64,000 nt of DNA, from NCBI GenBank assembly GCA_026131555.1, contig JAMXJH010000001.1, forward strand, positions 124,001-188,000, in the 5' to 3' direction. The stretch comes from Aerococcaceae bacterium NML190073. GTDB taxonomy: Bacteria; Bacillota; Bacilli; Lactobacillales; Aerococcaceae. The notes beneath the pieces are model-generated. The model did not search any database. It saw only the letters and a list, made by a program, of their open reading frames with translations, and was not told the DNA's origin. Below, piece by piece: positions 36,415 to 45,780 of this stretch (the stretch's first letter is position 1; each line of letters begins with the position of its first letter). Position numbers and translations under genes: made by a program.

Positions 36415-37296
36415 TTACTCACCCAATTCGTGATACGCTTGGTAAACTTCTTGCTTCTTGAGTTGTCGTAATTTCGCCACTTGTTTAATGGCTTCTTTGG
36501 CGCTGATATCTTCATCCGCCATTAACTGTTCAACATGCGCCTTCAAAGACAATTCCTGCCAACTTTCAACAGAGGGAGCGACTTCCCCATGCCCTTCAAT
36601 TAGCAAGACACACTCGCCTTTCACTTCTTGATTCGCCAAATATTCGGTCAACTCCGCTGCTGTGCCGCGCAAATAGGTTTCATAACGTTTCGTTAACTCT
36701 CTTGCGACGACCACTTTGGTATCGACAGGCATTTTTTTGGCGATGGCGAACAAAGATTTCTTCAAGCGATACGGCGACTCATAAAAAATCGCCGTCTCCT
36801 TGCGCGCTTGCACTTGCTGCAAGATTTGCTCCTGTTCTTTGCTTCCACGCGGAAAGAAACCATAGTAAGTGAACTGCTGGCAACCCAAGCCGGATGCCAC
36901 CAGTGCGGTTAGTGCCGCATTCGCTCCCGGCAACGCTACAACCGCTAATCCCTCCGCCAATACGGCTTGTACTAGCGGATGCCCCGGGTCATTGATCAAC
37001 GGCATGCCAGCATCAGACACCAATGCAACGTGGTCTCCTTGCCGCAACCGCATCATCACCGCTTCTACTTGCGCCGGCGAACTATGCTCATGGAAACTGT
37101 GCATCGGCGTATCAATTGCGAAATGATTCAACAACTTAATCGTCGTGCGTGTATCCTCCGCCAGAATCAATGCCGCCTCTTGCAAAATACGAATCGCACG
37201 GAACGTCATATCCTCCAAATTTCCAATCGGTGTCGGCACCAAATATAAAGCACCCACCTCTTCCTTATACGGTGCGAAACTTTGTTGAATATGCAT
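36415..37296 (-). CDS. rsmI: 16S rRNA 2'-O-ribose C1402 methyltransferase
   Basis: SAM-dependent methyltransferase of the tetrapyrrole-methylase fold, 293 residues, acting in the ribosomal decoding centre. Signature LYLVPTPIGNLEDMTFRAI near residues 18-36, AEDTRTT, and VALVSDAGMPLINDPG near 89-104. Adjacent to the GIY-YIG and yabB genes with a one-base overlap, as in the yabA-yabB-yazA-yabC order of Bacillus. Confidence 0.96.
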   Translation of the reverse strand: MHIQQSFAPYKEEVGALYLVPTPIGNLEDMTFRAIRILQEAALILAEDTRTTIKLLNHFAIDTPMHSFHEHSSPAQVEAVMMRLRQGDHVALVSDAGMPLINDPGHPLVQAVLAEGLAVVALPGANAALTALVASGLGCQQFTYYGFFPRGSKEQEQILQQVQARKETAIFYESPYRLKKSLFAIAKKMPVDTKVVVARELTKRYETYLRGTAAELTEYLANQEVKGECVLLIEGHGEVAPSVESWQELSLKAHVEQLMADEDISAKEAIKQVAKLRQLKKQEVYQAYHELGE

Positions 37297-37616
37297 TAAA
37301 TCTCCTCCTCTATTCGATTCACTAACACGAAATGATTCGATTCCGGCGTCTGCTGCCCTTCACGCCACAAATACGCTTCTTTTGCCGGACGTGACAGACG
37401 CTTAAATAAAGCTTCCGCCCGCATTGCTTGCGATTTCGTTGCCCACCGTTCTGCATAGAGCAAACGCAAAGGGCGTCTGCTGGCGATTTGTGTATATTTT
37501 GCGCCTTTTCCGGTATTGTGTGTGGCTAAACGCTTCTCCAAATCTGTCGTATAACCTGCGTATAAGGTGCCATCCTGACAATATAACACATAGAAATAAT
37601 ACGCCTTAGTTCCCAT
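37296..37616 (-). CDS. GIY-YIG domain protein (YazA-like)
   Basis: A 106-residue single-domain GIY-YIG protein of the UPF0213 type. [18 protein letters not shown] carries the degenerate Y-V/A-G motif, followed by R29 and the helix with [13 protein letters not shown]. The family has a nuclease fold; no role is established for these short housekeeping members. Overlaps yabB and rsmI, so translation is coupled. Confidence 0.92.
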   Translation of the reverse strand: MGTKAYYFYVLYCQDGTLYAGYTTDLEKRLATHNTGKGAKYTQIASRRPLRLLYAERWATKSQAMRAEALFKRLSRPAKEAYLWREGQQTPESNHFVLVNRIEEEI

Positions 37617-38367
37617 AATAAATCGCCTGCATTTCCGGTGTATATGTATTATCCGCTTGATAAATAGTAATCGGCGGTTCTATTACCACACCTTGACGTC
37701 CTCCCCGATAAATCGCTTCAATCAACACCACTTTTGCCGGTAAATGTGCCTTCGGATAAGCGAAACGCATTCGATTGACACTAAACCCGTGCCGCAATAA
37801 CGTTTCCATCAAATCATCCAACCTGTCCGGACGATAGACACAACATAATTTCCCCTTGTCCTTCAAGAAAATTCGCGCTTTGTGAACCCATTGCTCCAAC
37901 GTCAAAAAAACTTCATGCCTTGCAATCGCGTGACTGGTCAAATGATGTTGCGACTGTTTATTTTGCACAGAAAAGTACGGCGGATTGCATGTAATTAAAT
38001 CGTATAATTGCTGGGGGCGTGGCAACTCATTCAAGTCGGCTTGGATAAAGTTCAGACGCGTCTCCAAGCCATTCAACTGCGCGCTACGCTTCGCCATATC
38101 AACAAGCGGCGCTTGATACTCCACCGCATCAATATTCGCTTGCGTCCTCTTACTCAACAGAATCGGAATTACACCATTCCCACTGCAAAAATCCATAATC
38201 CGCCCCGAAGCGCGACGTGGCACATTCGCAAACTCCGCCAACAAAATCGCATCCACCGAGAAAGAAAAATAATGCGGACTCTGAATAATCTGTAAATTCT
38301 CCCTAATAAATGCATCAACCCGTTCATCAGCTTGAACGAGTTGGTTCATCAATACATCCGGTTCCAT
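37606..38367 (-). CDS. tRNA A37 N6-methyltransferase family protein (YabB/TrmN6-like)
   Basis: SAM-dependent methyltransferase, 253 residues. The SAM motif [15 protein letters not shown] is near residues 56-70 and the catalytic NPPYF near 128-132, typical of N6-adenine methylation of tRNA1-Val in E. coli TrmN6. The N-terminus has the family motif [22 protein letters not shown]. Between yabA and the GIY-YIG gene, the conserved order. Confidence 0.92.
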   Translation of the reverse strand: MEPDVLMNQLVQADERVDAFIRENLQIIQSPHYFSFSVDAILLAEFANVPRRASGRIMDFCSGNGVIPILLSKRTQANIDAVEYQAPLVDMAKRSAQLNGLETRLNFIQADLNELPRPQQLYDLITCNPPYFSVQNKQSQHHLTSHAIARHEVFLTLEQWVHKARIFLKDKGKLCCVYRPDRLDDLMETLLRHGFSVNRMRFAYPKAHLPAKVVLIEAIYRGGRQGVVIEPPITIYQADNTYTPEMQAIYYGN

Positions 38368-38376
38368 GCCATCCTC

Positions 38377-38748
38377 CTAACGATTCGCCGGCGGCAAACC
38401 ATCAATCACACTCTGACAAAACATACATTCTTCATCCGGCTCTCGACGCGAACCGAAGAACATATGGCAAACGTGCACCCCTTCATTATAGAAAGTTTGC
38501 AGACGTTCTCGCCCATTCGATGTGCCGGATTCCAAAACAGGTGCTTGCTTTTGTTCCACTGGCATTTCCGGTTTGGCAAGCGCATCAACTAAATCATGCA
38601 AATCATGGTTCATCATCCGCAAACGATTATTTTCTTCGCGCAATTCATCGCATGCAACTCTTAATTGGGCAATTGTATCACCCAAACCGATGAGTTGTGT
38701 TTCTGCTGATTTCAATAATTGTTGAATGTCATACTGTTCCACCGACAC
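38377..38748 (-). CDS. yabA: Replication initiation control protein YabA
   Basis: Negative regulator of DnaA-dependent initiation that also binds DnaN; 123 residues. An N-terminal coiled coil (about 8-58) mediates tetramerisation, and a C-terminal zinc region carries H92, C94, C108 and C111 (HVCHMFFGSRR...ECMFC). Located between holB and yabB; in Bacillus a ricT (yaaT) gene lies between holB and yabA, but not here. Confidence 0.95.
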   Translation of the reverse strand: MSVEQYDIQQLLKSAETQLIGLGDTIAQLRVACDELREENNRLRMMNHDLHDLVDALAKPEMPVEQKQAPVLESGTSNGRERLQTFYNEGVHVCHMFFGSRREPDEECMFCQSVIDGLPPANR

Positions 38749-38776
38749 CCCTCCTTTATTTGTTATTATTCTTACT

Positions 38777-39736
38777 TTAACGCCAAGCGCTTAATTCAAT
38801 CGCCAAATATTCGTAACACATTTGTGCTGACACATTGGCACTCAATCGTTTTTTTGCCTCAAGCAAAATACGATGCATTGCCAACAGGCGTGAAACAGTT
38901 GGCTGACATTCCTGTATCAATTCTTCAAGGTATGCAACCGACGTTTGTTGTGACTGCAAGGCTTTCAATAACTGATTGGTTATAACCAAATAATAATCTA
39001 AACCATCCAAGCCCTGTTGGGTAGATAAATAAGCTTTCAAATGTGTCTGTACAGTCACGAAAGCACTTGTATCACCTTGAAGCAATTTGCGATAGAACAG
39101 ACGCAAACTCTTATGCCACTGCTCAAAAACATTCGCTTCGTAGTGTTCGCACCACTGTTGAATGGAGTCATTGTTGAAGTAACTGATGACACGTGCATGA
39201 TGCGGCAAGATACCTCTCGCTTCTAACTCCACTATTCTTTGTTCGGTTTGCAAGCCGTTCAAATGAATTTGTTGTGTGCGTGAACGAATCGTCGGCAAAA
39301 CCGTATCCGCATCATTCACATACAATATCATATAGACATTTGCTACCGGCTCCTCTAGAAAAGTCAACAACGCATTCGCAGCTGAGGCATTCATGGACTC
39401 CGCCTTCTCGATGACTGCCAATTTGAAATTCGCTTCAATCGGCGTCTTGCCGAGCCATTCTTTCAATTGGCGAATTTGGTCGACCTTGACCCCTTGCCCG
39501 TCCGGGCGAATGACCATCGTATCGGCAAATTGTTCCTTTTCAATACGCTCGCACAATTCACATTGCAAACACGGTTGATTCACAACGGTCGGTTGTTGGC
39601 ACACTAATGCTTGCAAAATCGCTTGCGTCAGCTTTTTTTTGCCGGGATAATCACTGCCGGAGAAAAGATACGCATGTGATAGAGTGCCCCTATATACTTG
39701 CTGTTGGAAATAATGTACTAATTGTTCCACTGCCAT
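38777..39736 (-). CDS. holB: DNA polymerase III delta-prime subunit
   Basis: Clamp-loader subunit, 319 residues. The P-loop is degenerate (GSDYPGKKKL), as expected for the non-hydrolysing delta-prime. Zinc cysteines are near 56-66 (CLQCELC), with EKAESMNASAANALLTFLEEP for Walker B/sensor and VLPTIRSRTQ as SRC-like motif. Follows darA by 8 bp. Confidence 0.94.
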   Translation of the reverse strand: MAVEQLVHYFQQQVYRGTLSHAYLFSGSDYPGKKKLTQAILQALVCQQPTVVNQPCLQCELCERIEKEQFADTMVIRPDGQGVKVDQIRQLKEWLGKTPIEANFKLAVIEKAESMNASAANALLTFLEEPVANVYMILYVNDADTVLPTIRSRTQQIHLNGLQTEQRIVELEARGILPHHARVISYFNNDSIQQWCEHYEANVFEQWHKSLRLFYRKLLQGDTSAFVTVQTHLKAYLSTQQGLDGLDYYLVITNQLLKALQSQQTSVAYLEELIQECQPTVSRLLAMHRILLEAKKRLSANVSAQMCYEYLAIELSAWR

Positions 39737-39744
39737 GTTGCACC

Positions 39745-40077
39745 TTAGAATTGATGGAAACTATCAATCGGCAAGACAAAAATTGTCGCTCCGCCGACTT
39801 CAATTTTCACTGGGAAAGCTGCAGAAGCATCTAAATTGACATCCAAGCTAATTGGCGATGTGATAAATTGTTCGCGCGCTTGCGAGCAACGCTTGATAAT
39901 GTCCAACACTTCCTCCACCCTCTCTTCTTCAATTCCAATCATGAAAGTGGTATTCCCAGCTCGCAGAAAGCCGCCCGTCGTGCTCAATTTGGTTGCACGA
40001 ATCCCCGTTTCATACAAAGCAGTACTGAGCGCGTGTTGGTCTTGGTCTTGGACAACGGCTATGATGAGTTTCATCAT
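39745..40077 (-). CDS. darA: Cyclic di-AMP receptor DarA (PstA/YaaQ)
   Basis: PII-like protein of 110 residues that binds c-di-AMP in Firmicutes; its downstream partner is unknown. The core KLIIAVVQDQDQHALSTAL and the T-loop region TKLSTTGGFLRAGNTTF match the family. AGGAGGG lies 7 bases before the first of two ATGs. The position between tmk and holB is standard. Confidence 0.93.
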   Translation of the reverse strand: MMKLIIAVVQDQDQHALSTALYETGIRATKLSTTGGFLRAGNTTFMIGIEEERVEEVLDIIKRCSQAREQFITSPISLDVNLDASAAFPVKIEVGGATIFVLPIDSFHQF

Positions 40078-40088
40078 CTTAATCCCTC

Positions 40089-40715
40089 CTAAAGATTACT
40101 TTCTATAATCTGAATACATTGTGCGACAACAGCTTCCAATGGTTGCGTGGCATCGATGACTATCATGCGTTCTTCTTTTGCTGCCAAGTCCAAAAACGCT
40201 TGGCGTACTAAATGATGAAATTCAACGCTCTCACGATCTAAGCGGTTGACCTCATCCGCGCGATTGGCATAAATGCGCGCCAACCCTACTTCTGCCGGGA
40301 CATCTAATACTAAAGTTAAATCCGGCAAATAATTCTCAATCGCAAATTGATTGATTTGCCAAACCTGTTCGACCGGCAATCGGCGTGCCACGCCTTGATA
40401 GACGAGTGAACTATCTACAAAACGATCACAAAGTACGAGTTGCCCTTCTGATAAAGCCGGAAGAACTTTCTCCACGAGATGTTGACGCCGAGCAGCCGCA
40501 AATAATAGTGCTTCCGTTCGCGCATCCATTGCCGTGTGATTCACATCCAGAATAATGTTGCGAATCTGCTCAGCAATCGGGTTGCCCCCCGGTTCACGCG
40601 TCATCATAATGGTGTATTGATGTTTTTTGCGGAAATAATCCGCGACACTTTGCATGACACTTGTTTTGCCGGCACCATCCGGTCCTTCAAATGTAATAAA
40701 CTTTCCTTTGTACAT
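40089..40715 (-). CDS. tmk: Thymidylate kinase
   Basis: Phosphorylates dTMP to dTDP; 208 residues. P-loop FEGPDGAGKTS is near residues 7-17, the DR(Y/F) motif is in LCDRFVDSSLVYQG, and the lid arginines follow. An ATG at 40730 overlaps the recR stop but has no ribosome site. AAAGGA lies 6 bases before ATG 40715, giving the canonical MYKGKFITFEG start. Confidence 0.96.
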   Translation of the reverse strand: MYKGKFITFEGPDGAGKTSVMQSVADYFRKKHQYTIMMTREPGGNPIAEQIRNIILDVNHTAMDARTEALLFAAARRQHLVEKVLPALSEGQLVLCDRFVDSSLVYQGVARRLPVEQVWQINQFAIENYLPDLTLVLDVPAEVGLARIYANRADEVNRLDRESVEFHHLVRQAFLDLAAKEERMIVIDATQPLEAVVAQCIQIIESNL

Positions 40716-40729
40716 AGTATGTCCTTTCA

Positions 40730-41326
40730 TTACAGTTCGCGACGTCCTTCGATTGCGCGGTACAATGTCATCTCGTCTGCATATTCAATATCGCTTCCCA
40801 CGGCTAAGCCATGCGCAAGTCGGGTCACTTTAATCCCTGCCGGCTTCAACAAGCGCGATAAGTACATCGCTGTCGCTTCCCCTTCCGCCGTCGCATTGGT
40901 TGCAACAATAACTTCTTTGATTGTGTCGTCTTGCAGTCGTTTAATGAGCGAAGCAATGTTCAAATCTTCCGGTCCTGTCCCCTCCATCGGCGACAAAACT
41001 CCGTGCAAAATATGATATTTCCCGCGATACTCTTGCATACGTTCTAGCGACATCACATCACGAGCATCTTCTACCACCAGAATTTGACTGGCATCTCTTT
41101 GCTCATCCTGACAAATGATACACGGATCGGATTCCGTAATATTGCCACACACGCTACAATACTTCAAATCTCGTTTCACATTAATAAGTGCTTGCGCAAA
41201 TTGCGTGACATCCGATTCGTTCATTTCCAGCACATAGAACGCTAATCTTGATGCGGTTTTCGAGCCGATTCCCGGCAATTTGGTAAAGCTGTTTATCAAT
41301 TTGGCAATCGGTGCCGGATATTGCAT
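40730..41326 (-). CDS. recR: Recombination mediator RecR
   Basis: Works with RecO/RecF loading RecA at gaps; 198 residues. Helix-hairpin-helix [17 protein letters not shown], a zinc finger with C57, C60, C69 and C72, and a Toprim domain ([15 protein letters not shown]). 43 bp after ybaB, standard order dnaX-ybaB-recR. Confidence 0.97.
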   Translation of the reverse strand: MQYPAPIAKLINSFTKLPGIGSKTASRLAFYVLEMNESDVTQFAQALINVKRDLKYCSVCGNITESDPCIICQDEQRDASQILVVEDARDVMSLERMQEYRGKYHILHGVLSPMEGTGPEDLNIASLIKRLQDDTIKEVIVATNATAEGEATAMYLSRLLKPAGIKVTRLAHGLAVGSDIEYADEMTLYRAIEGRREL

Positions 41327-41369
41327 AATATTCTCCTCTTTGTCTGTATGATTTCACTTAGACGGCGGA

Positions 41370-41693
41370 TTAGAACGGCAGGTTTAAGCCTTTCGTATAT
41401 TTGCCTAAACGTGTTTCCATTGCTTGGTCCACTTGTTGCAAAGCTTGGTTAACTGTTGCAATGACCAAATCTTGTAGCATTTCGACATCATCCGGGTCAA
41501 CGAGTTGCTCCGATAAGTTCAACTCTACTAATTCTTTCTTGCCGTTGACTTTAGCGACCACTAATTGATTCGTGTCGCTCGCTTCAAAAATCGACGCCTC
41601 AATGGCAGCTTGTTCTTTCGCCATTTCTTTTTGCATTTTTTGTACTTTTTGCATCATGCCTTGCATGTTGCCCATGTTTCCCATTCCACGCAT
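41370..41693 (-). CDS. YbaB/EbfC nucleoid-associated protein
   Basis: Small DNA-binding dimer, 107 residues. The Met/Gly-rich N-terminus (MRGMGNMGNMQGMM) precedes the core helix QKVQKMQKEMAKEQAAIEAS and the sheet VVAKVNGKKELVELNL. GGAGG with 7-base spacing selects ATG 41693 over the frame start at 41717. Confidence 0.95.
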   Translation of the reverse strand: MRGMGNMGNMQGMMQKVQKMQKEMAKEQAAIEASIFEASDTNQLVVAKVNGKKELVELNLSEQLVDPDDVEMLQDLVIATVNQALQQVDQAMETRLGKYTKGLNLPF

Positions 41694-41706
41694 GTTGGTT
41701 CCTCCA

Positions 41707-43599
41707 TTAGTTCTCATAATCTATGTTTAAGTTTTCTTCACCGAATAATTCGATAGCTTTCTGAATAATGATTGGTTGTTGTGTTGTGTCTGCCTCAAAG
41801 GAGGTTTCCGCTCTTTCAGGATTGTCTCCTTGATTATCTGGCAAATGAGTGTCCGCTTGTTCTTCAATTGAATGCAATAAATGCTCCATTGACTCCGTTG
41901 CTTGCGACATCAAGGTTTCCATTGGTTGCGGACTGCTTTGCGGCGCTTCTGATGAGCGTTCTTCTGACATACTTTGTTCTTCCGTCACATCAATTGGGTT
42001 GCCGCCATTTTTTTTGCGTAGGACAGTGTAATTCTTACGCACATTCGGCCAATCGTTCGCCGAAATGAAAATATACGTTACCGTGCGGTTGAGATGACGT
42101 TCCGTCACTGCACTGAGTTCGTGGCGCAATGCTGTATCCATTTGAACCATTGCACATAATTGGCTATTCTCAAAGCTGATGAGTGCCAAATTCGGTCCGG
42201 CTGCCAAGGTGTCCGTACCCATAAATTTAGCTCGTTGTTGCGGTGCTAATTCTAACAACAATGTTTGCCATTGTTGTTTCAATACTTGAATATCTTCTCG
42301 TGTTGCTTCGTTCAGCACGCGGTAAACGCTATTGACTTCTAATTGATAAGTCGCTGTCAAATGACGTGGGCGCTCACGCGGTGTAGTCGGCACATTTGTC
42401 GGCGCTGATGGTACCGGATTCGAGATTGACTTCGCCGCTTTTAACTGCGCGATTTCTTGCTCGAGGGTGTTAATTTTTTGTTCGAGGGAGGTGATGACCG
42501 CCATAACAGACGATGCATCCTTGTCTTGTCGATGCTGCGCCAGTTCAATTGTCGCAACTTCTAAATATAAATCCGGCTGATTCGAAAAACGCATCTGCTG
42601 TTGCGCCGTATTCAACTGCTGAATCATCGTGTAATAATAATCCGCCGGAACGCTAACGCGTAACGGCTCCAATTCCGCATCGCTCAACAATGTTTGGTTG
42701 CTCTTAGAATGGATTGTCAACAACACATCGCGACAGAACAGAATCAACTCCTCGATAAAGCGGCTCGCTTGCTTACCGGCTTGTAATTGTTGTGCCAACA
42801 GCTCGAGAGCAACTTCGCCTTTTTGTTCGTAAACAGCTTGAATGTAAGCAACATACACCTGTTGGGCTAAACTCCCGGATACTTGCAACGCCGCATTGAG
42901 CGATAAATGTTGATTATCAAACGACAGTGCTTGGTCAAGCAAACTCAGACTATCACGCATTCCGCCGTTCGCCGCACGCGCAATCACCGCGAGCGCCTCT
43001 TCATCGAACCCGATACTATCATAATCCAAAATATGACGCATTCTACCGATTAAATCCGGCATTTGAATCCGTTGGAAATCGAAACGCTGTGTCCGCGAAA
43101 TAATGGTCGCCGGAATTTTGTGCGGTTCGGTTGTCGCTAAGATGAACAATACTTGCGCCGGCGGTTCTTCTAAAGTTTTCAACAAAGCATTGAAAGCACC
43201 CGTCGTCAACATATGCACTTCATCGATAATATAGACTTTATAATCGGCGCGACTCGGGGCATAGCGTACTTTATCGCGCAAGTCCCGAATTTCCTCTACG
43301 CCATTATTACTGGCAGCGTCAATCTCAATAACATCGCTCAACTGCCCTGCCGTAATCGCCTGACACAGTTCGCATTCATTACAAGGATTGCCGTCGTGTT
43401 GATGATGGCAATTGACTGCTTTCGCCAGAATTTTGGCGGCACTTGTTTTCCCTGTTCCACGAGGTCCCGTGAACAAGTAGGCGTGACTTAATTGATTATT
43501 TCTGACAGCGTTCTTGAGTGTCGTCGCAATCATCGTTTGTCCGACTAACTCATCGAACGATTGCGGTCGCCACACGCGATATAACGCTTGATAACTCAT
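41707..43599 (-). CDS. dnaX: DNA polymerase III gamma/tau subunit
   Basis: Clamp-loader ATPase, 630 residues. Walker A GPRGTGKT is at 45-52, zinc cysteines C64, C73, C76 and C79, Walker B VYIIDEVHML near 120-129 and the SRC motif IISRTQRF near 167-174. The tau-specific C-terminal part is about 380-630, with a Pro/Gln/Glu-rich linker. ATG 43599 follows AGGAGG; the longer frame to 43617 includes that site. An A8 run at 42008-42015 could slip to produce a shorter form. Confidence 0.97.
   Translation of the reverse strand: MSYQALYRVWRPQSFDELVGQTMIATTLKNAVRNNQLSHAYLFTGPRGTGKTSAAKILAKAVNCHHQHDGNPCNECELCQAITAGQLSDVIEIDAASNNGVEEIRDLRDKVRYAPSRADYKVYIIDEVHMLTTGAFNALLKTLEEPPAQVLFILATTEPHKIPATIISRTQRFDFQRIQMPDLIGRMRHILDYDSIGFDEEALAVIARAANGGMRDSLSLLDQALSFDNQHLSLNAALQVSGSLAQQVYVAYIQAVYEQKGEVALELLAQQLQAGKQASRFIEELILFCRDVLLTIHSKSNQTLLSDAELEPLRVSVPADYYYTMIQQLNTAQQQMRFSNQPDLYLEVATIELAQHRQDKDASSVMAVITSLEQKINTLEQEIAQLKAAKSISNPVPSAPTNVPTTPRERPRHLTATYQLEVNSVYRVLNEATREDIQVLKQQWQTLLLELAPQQRAKFMGTDTLAAGPNLALISFENSQLCAMVQMDTALRHELSAVTERHLNRTVTYIFISANDWPNVRKNYTVLRKKNGGNPIDVTEEQSMSEERSSEAPQSSPQPMETLMSQATESMEHLLHSIEEQADTHLPDNQGDNPERAETSFEADTTQQPIIIQKAIELFGEENLNIDYEN
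41990..42015 (-). other. Possible -1 frameshift site in dnaX
   Basis: A8 homopolymer (42008-42015) read as AAA AAA AAT. A -1 slip would add five residues (WRQPN) and stop at TGA 41990-41992, yielding a protein of about 535 residues, like the gamma form made from E. coli dnaX. No obvious stimulatory hairpin was checked by folding. Confidence 0.35.
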
Positions 43600-43630
43600 T
43601 CTTCTTCCTCCTCGCAAACCACTTCACTCT

Positions 43631-43639
43631 ATTATAGCA
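43631..43639 (-). promoter_or_regulatory. Extended -10 promoter of dnaX
   Basis: Minus strand TGCTATAAT, an extended -10 box (TGnTATAAT), 31 bases before the dnaX start. No convincing -35 hexamer. Confidence 0.65.
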
Positions 43640-43725
43640 TAATTCCCATTTTAGCGGATAGAAAACTTCTCAATCCTTCTAGCAAAAAAACGGACATATC
43701 CATTACGTTAATTTCACACAAAAAA

Positions 43726-43753
43726 GACGGTCTCCCAAAATAGGGACACCGCC
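43726..43753 (-). terminator. Terminator after the 43766-44710 gene
   Basis: Stem GGCGGTGTCCC/GGGAGACCGTC with two mismatches and T6 following on the minus strand. Confidence 0.8.
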
Positions 43754-43765
43754 TTGCTTATCCTT

Positions 43766-44710
43766 CTAGAAATCAAGGTTGAGCGATTCTTTCAATTGTT
43801 CGAATTCGTCTTCTGTTAGCGGATTTAATTCCGAAACTTCTTGCAGTTTCTCTGTTGTTTCCTTCAACTCAACGATGCTTTCCATGTCGCCAAACATCGC
43901 CCCCACGGAAAATCCGGTCAACTCTTTGATACTGCGTAATGCTTCGTTTTCTTCCATATGTTCGTCCATGCTGGAAGCTTTTTCTTTCAGTTCATCCATT
44001 TTTGGCAACGATATTTTGCTGGTGATTTTGAAGGTTTTGGCTTTAGCATTTACTTCAAACATTGTCTTAGGAGCCGCTTCTGACAGCACATTCGCCGGCA
44101 GTTTCAAACCCAATACGCCAGCTTCCGAGAATACCGATGCGTCTACTATACCGCGGACAATATCGCCTTCACGCTCCACACTCGTAAATTTCAATGTCTG
44201 ATTCACGAAAATTTCCTCTACGTCCGGTAAATCCGAACCAAATTCCCCGTCTTCATCTCGGACAATGCGCCCTTCCATTTTTGTAGCGAGTTCTTCGATT
44301 TTCTTATCGAAATCTTTATCTGCTGTCTGGAACATCGGTGCAATTGAGCGCAACGTGACAATCGGATCATAGAACACTTCCTTGCCATAGCGGTACAAGC
44401 TCATCTTCATTCCGTTACTTTCCACTGCGGCTTTCAAGGCGTCTAGCTTACGATCAACCAACATATGCATCTTCGCCTTCAAATCTCCGATGGAGCTATC
44501 GGTGGTCATTTCAATTAAATCGAGTTTGGCAAAAGCTTGATAAATATGATTAATATATTCCTCGTCACTCATTGAACCTTGGTTGAAATCAATCTTCTCT
44601 GCAGCATATACATAAGAGGCGGACGGTGGTACTTCGCGAATGACAAAATAATCAATTGACAGTGCTAAAGCAACTGATGCAACACAACTTAATACTAAAC
44701 TTTTCTTCAT
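43766..44710 (-). CDS. Exported protein of unknown function
   Basis: I do not recognise this 314-residue protein. The N-terminus (KKSLVLSCVASVALALSIDYFVI) is a signal peptide or membrane anchor; a cysteine is present, but not in a clear lipobox. The rest is soluble and acidic, with alternating helical and strand-like segments (MKMSLYRYGKEVFYDPIV, VNQTLKFTSVEREGDIVRGIV, TFKITSKISLP). This is reminiscent of LolA/LppX-like substrate-binding folds, a weak inference. AAGGAG is 8 bases before ATG 44710; a GTG start at 44719 is less likely. A possible promoter is TTGAAA-18-TAAACT upstream. Monocistronic with its own terminator. Confidence 0.75.
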   Translation of the reverse strand: MKKSLVLSCVASVALALSIDYFVIREVPPSASYVYAAEKIDFNQGSMSDEEYINHIYQAFAKLDLIEMTTDSSIGDLKAKMHMLVDRKLDALKAAVESNGMKMSLYRYGKEVFYDPIVTLRSIAPMFQTADKDFDKKIEELATKMEGRIVRDEDGEFGSDLPDVEEIFVNQTLKFTSVEREGDIVRGIVDASVFSEAGVLGLKLPANVLSEAAPKTMFEVNAKAKTFKITSKISLPKMDELKEKASSMDEHMEENEALRSIKELTGFSVGAMFGDMESIVELKETTEKLQEVSELNPLTEDEFEQLKESLNLDF

Positions 44711-44844
44711 ATTCCCCACTCCTTTTGTGTTGTTACCCTCAGTTTAGCACCTTCAATTCAGCGCTTTCAAATAAAATCCCTTGCGTTACTTATTTGTAAA
44801 ACAGCCTTAAAGATTCCGATATATTCCGCGATATTTATAGAAAA

Positions 44845-44884
44845 AAGCCTACAACAGCACGGATTAGCGTGACCTTGTAGGCTT
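44845..44884 (-). terminator. Terminator after the YczE-like gene
   Basis: Ten-bp stem AAGCCTACAA/TTGTAGGCTT with a partly paired loop and T-run on the minus strand. Confidence 0.9.
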
Positions 44885-44905
44885 GTTTAATACCAATTTT
44901 ATTAA

Positions 44906-45568
44906 TTACATTCTGAGGGCTTGAACCCATTTTTGTTGATAGAAGTAATGGTACGCATCGCTAATAATCTTCGGCAAGATTAACGTTGAAATAATAGTTC
45001 CTTCACGAACCGGCATCTTCTCCCAGTCAAGACCGAAGACCAAATAAGACACCCCCGCCGCAAAAACAACAAAGGCAACGTCAAATAATTGGCGAACCAC
45101 TACAAATTTAATCCGTGGAAATGCCTCGCTGACCGTCAAACAGAATCCCTCCAGCGGCAAACGAACGAAATTCAACGCCAAAATTAAGGCGATGACAATC
45201 CCTAACGAAATATTCGAAGCGATACACAAGACGAAACGCAACGCATAATTATCGGCAATATCCCACTGTCCCAGTATACGATACAGCACAAAGTTAATAA
45301 CAACCCCTCCGACAATCGCCACGACAATTTGGAAATATTGACGTTTAGCGAACTTGCTCCGTAATAATAATACTTGTCCGAGTACCATTAACAAGTTGAG
45401 ATATAAAGCAACCGTCCCCATCTCCAACTTAAAGATGTTGGACAATGTCAATTGAACAGCCGTGTAACTGTCCACACCCAAATCCGCTTTCGCATTAACT
45501 GCCACGCTCGACATTAAGGCGATTAAGGCAACTAGCGACATTAAACCATTTTTAACGACTTTATTCAT
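44906..45568 (-). CDS. YczE/YyaS/YitT-like integral membrane protein
   Basis: A 220-residue protein with about five hydrophobic helices and the family pattern of a short N-terminal helix, DLGVDSYTAV, and GVVINFVLYRILG in the second half. Members are predicted membrane proteins without a defined activity. AGGAG lies close before ATG 45568, and TTGCAA-17-TAAAAT (45687-45715) is a good promoter. It stands alone between terminators. Confidence 0.8.
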   Translation of the reverse strand: MNKVVKNGLMSLVALIALMSSVAVNAKADLGVDSYTAVQLTLSNIFKLEMGTVALYLNLLMVLGQVLLLRSKFAKRQYFQIVVAIVGGVVINFVLYRILGQWDIADNYALRFVLCIASNISLGIVIALILALNFVRLPLEGFCLTVSEAFPRIKFVVVRQLFDVAFVVFAAGVSYLVFGLDWEKMPVREGTIISTLILPKIISDAYHYFYQQKWVQALRM

Positions 45569-45686
45569 TTATGAACTCCTTCACTCCTGCAAAAAAACGC
45601 CGTCTTTCATCAAAACACCTTTCAAGAGAACGTTTCTTGCTTTATTTCTGTGCCCATTCTGCCGGGCGCATTGATATGCCTTCAAT

Positions 45687-45715
45687 ATTTTATAGGGAAA
45701 CGCCCGTTTTTGCAA
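45687..45715 (-). promoter_or_regulatory. Promoter of the YczE-like gene
   Basis: Minus strand TTGCAA (45710-45715), 17 bases, TAAAAT (45687-45692). Confidence 0.65.
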
Positions 45716-45744
45716 CGAAAATTCGCGTAAATTCTCATACAAAA

Positions 45745-45775
45745 AACATCTCAAACCATTCTGATTTGAGATGTT
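45745..45775 (-). terminator. Terminator after uvrA
   Basis: Eleven-bp perfect stem AACATCTCAAA/TTTGAGATGTT with 9-base loop and T6 on the minus strand. Confidence 0.95.
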
Positions 45776-45780
45776 CAGCA

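Noticed and set aside
43618-43765. Signal recognition particle RNA upstream of dnaX
   Set aside because: The 100-odd bases hold only the dnaX promoter and an unrelated terminator; no SRP-RNA hairpin seen.
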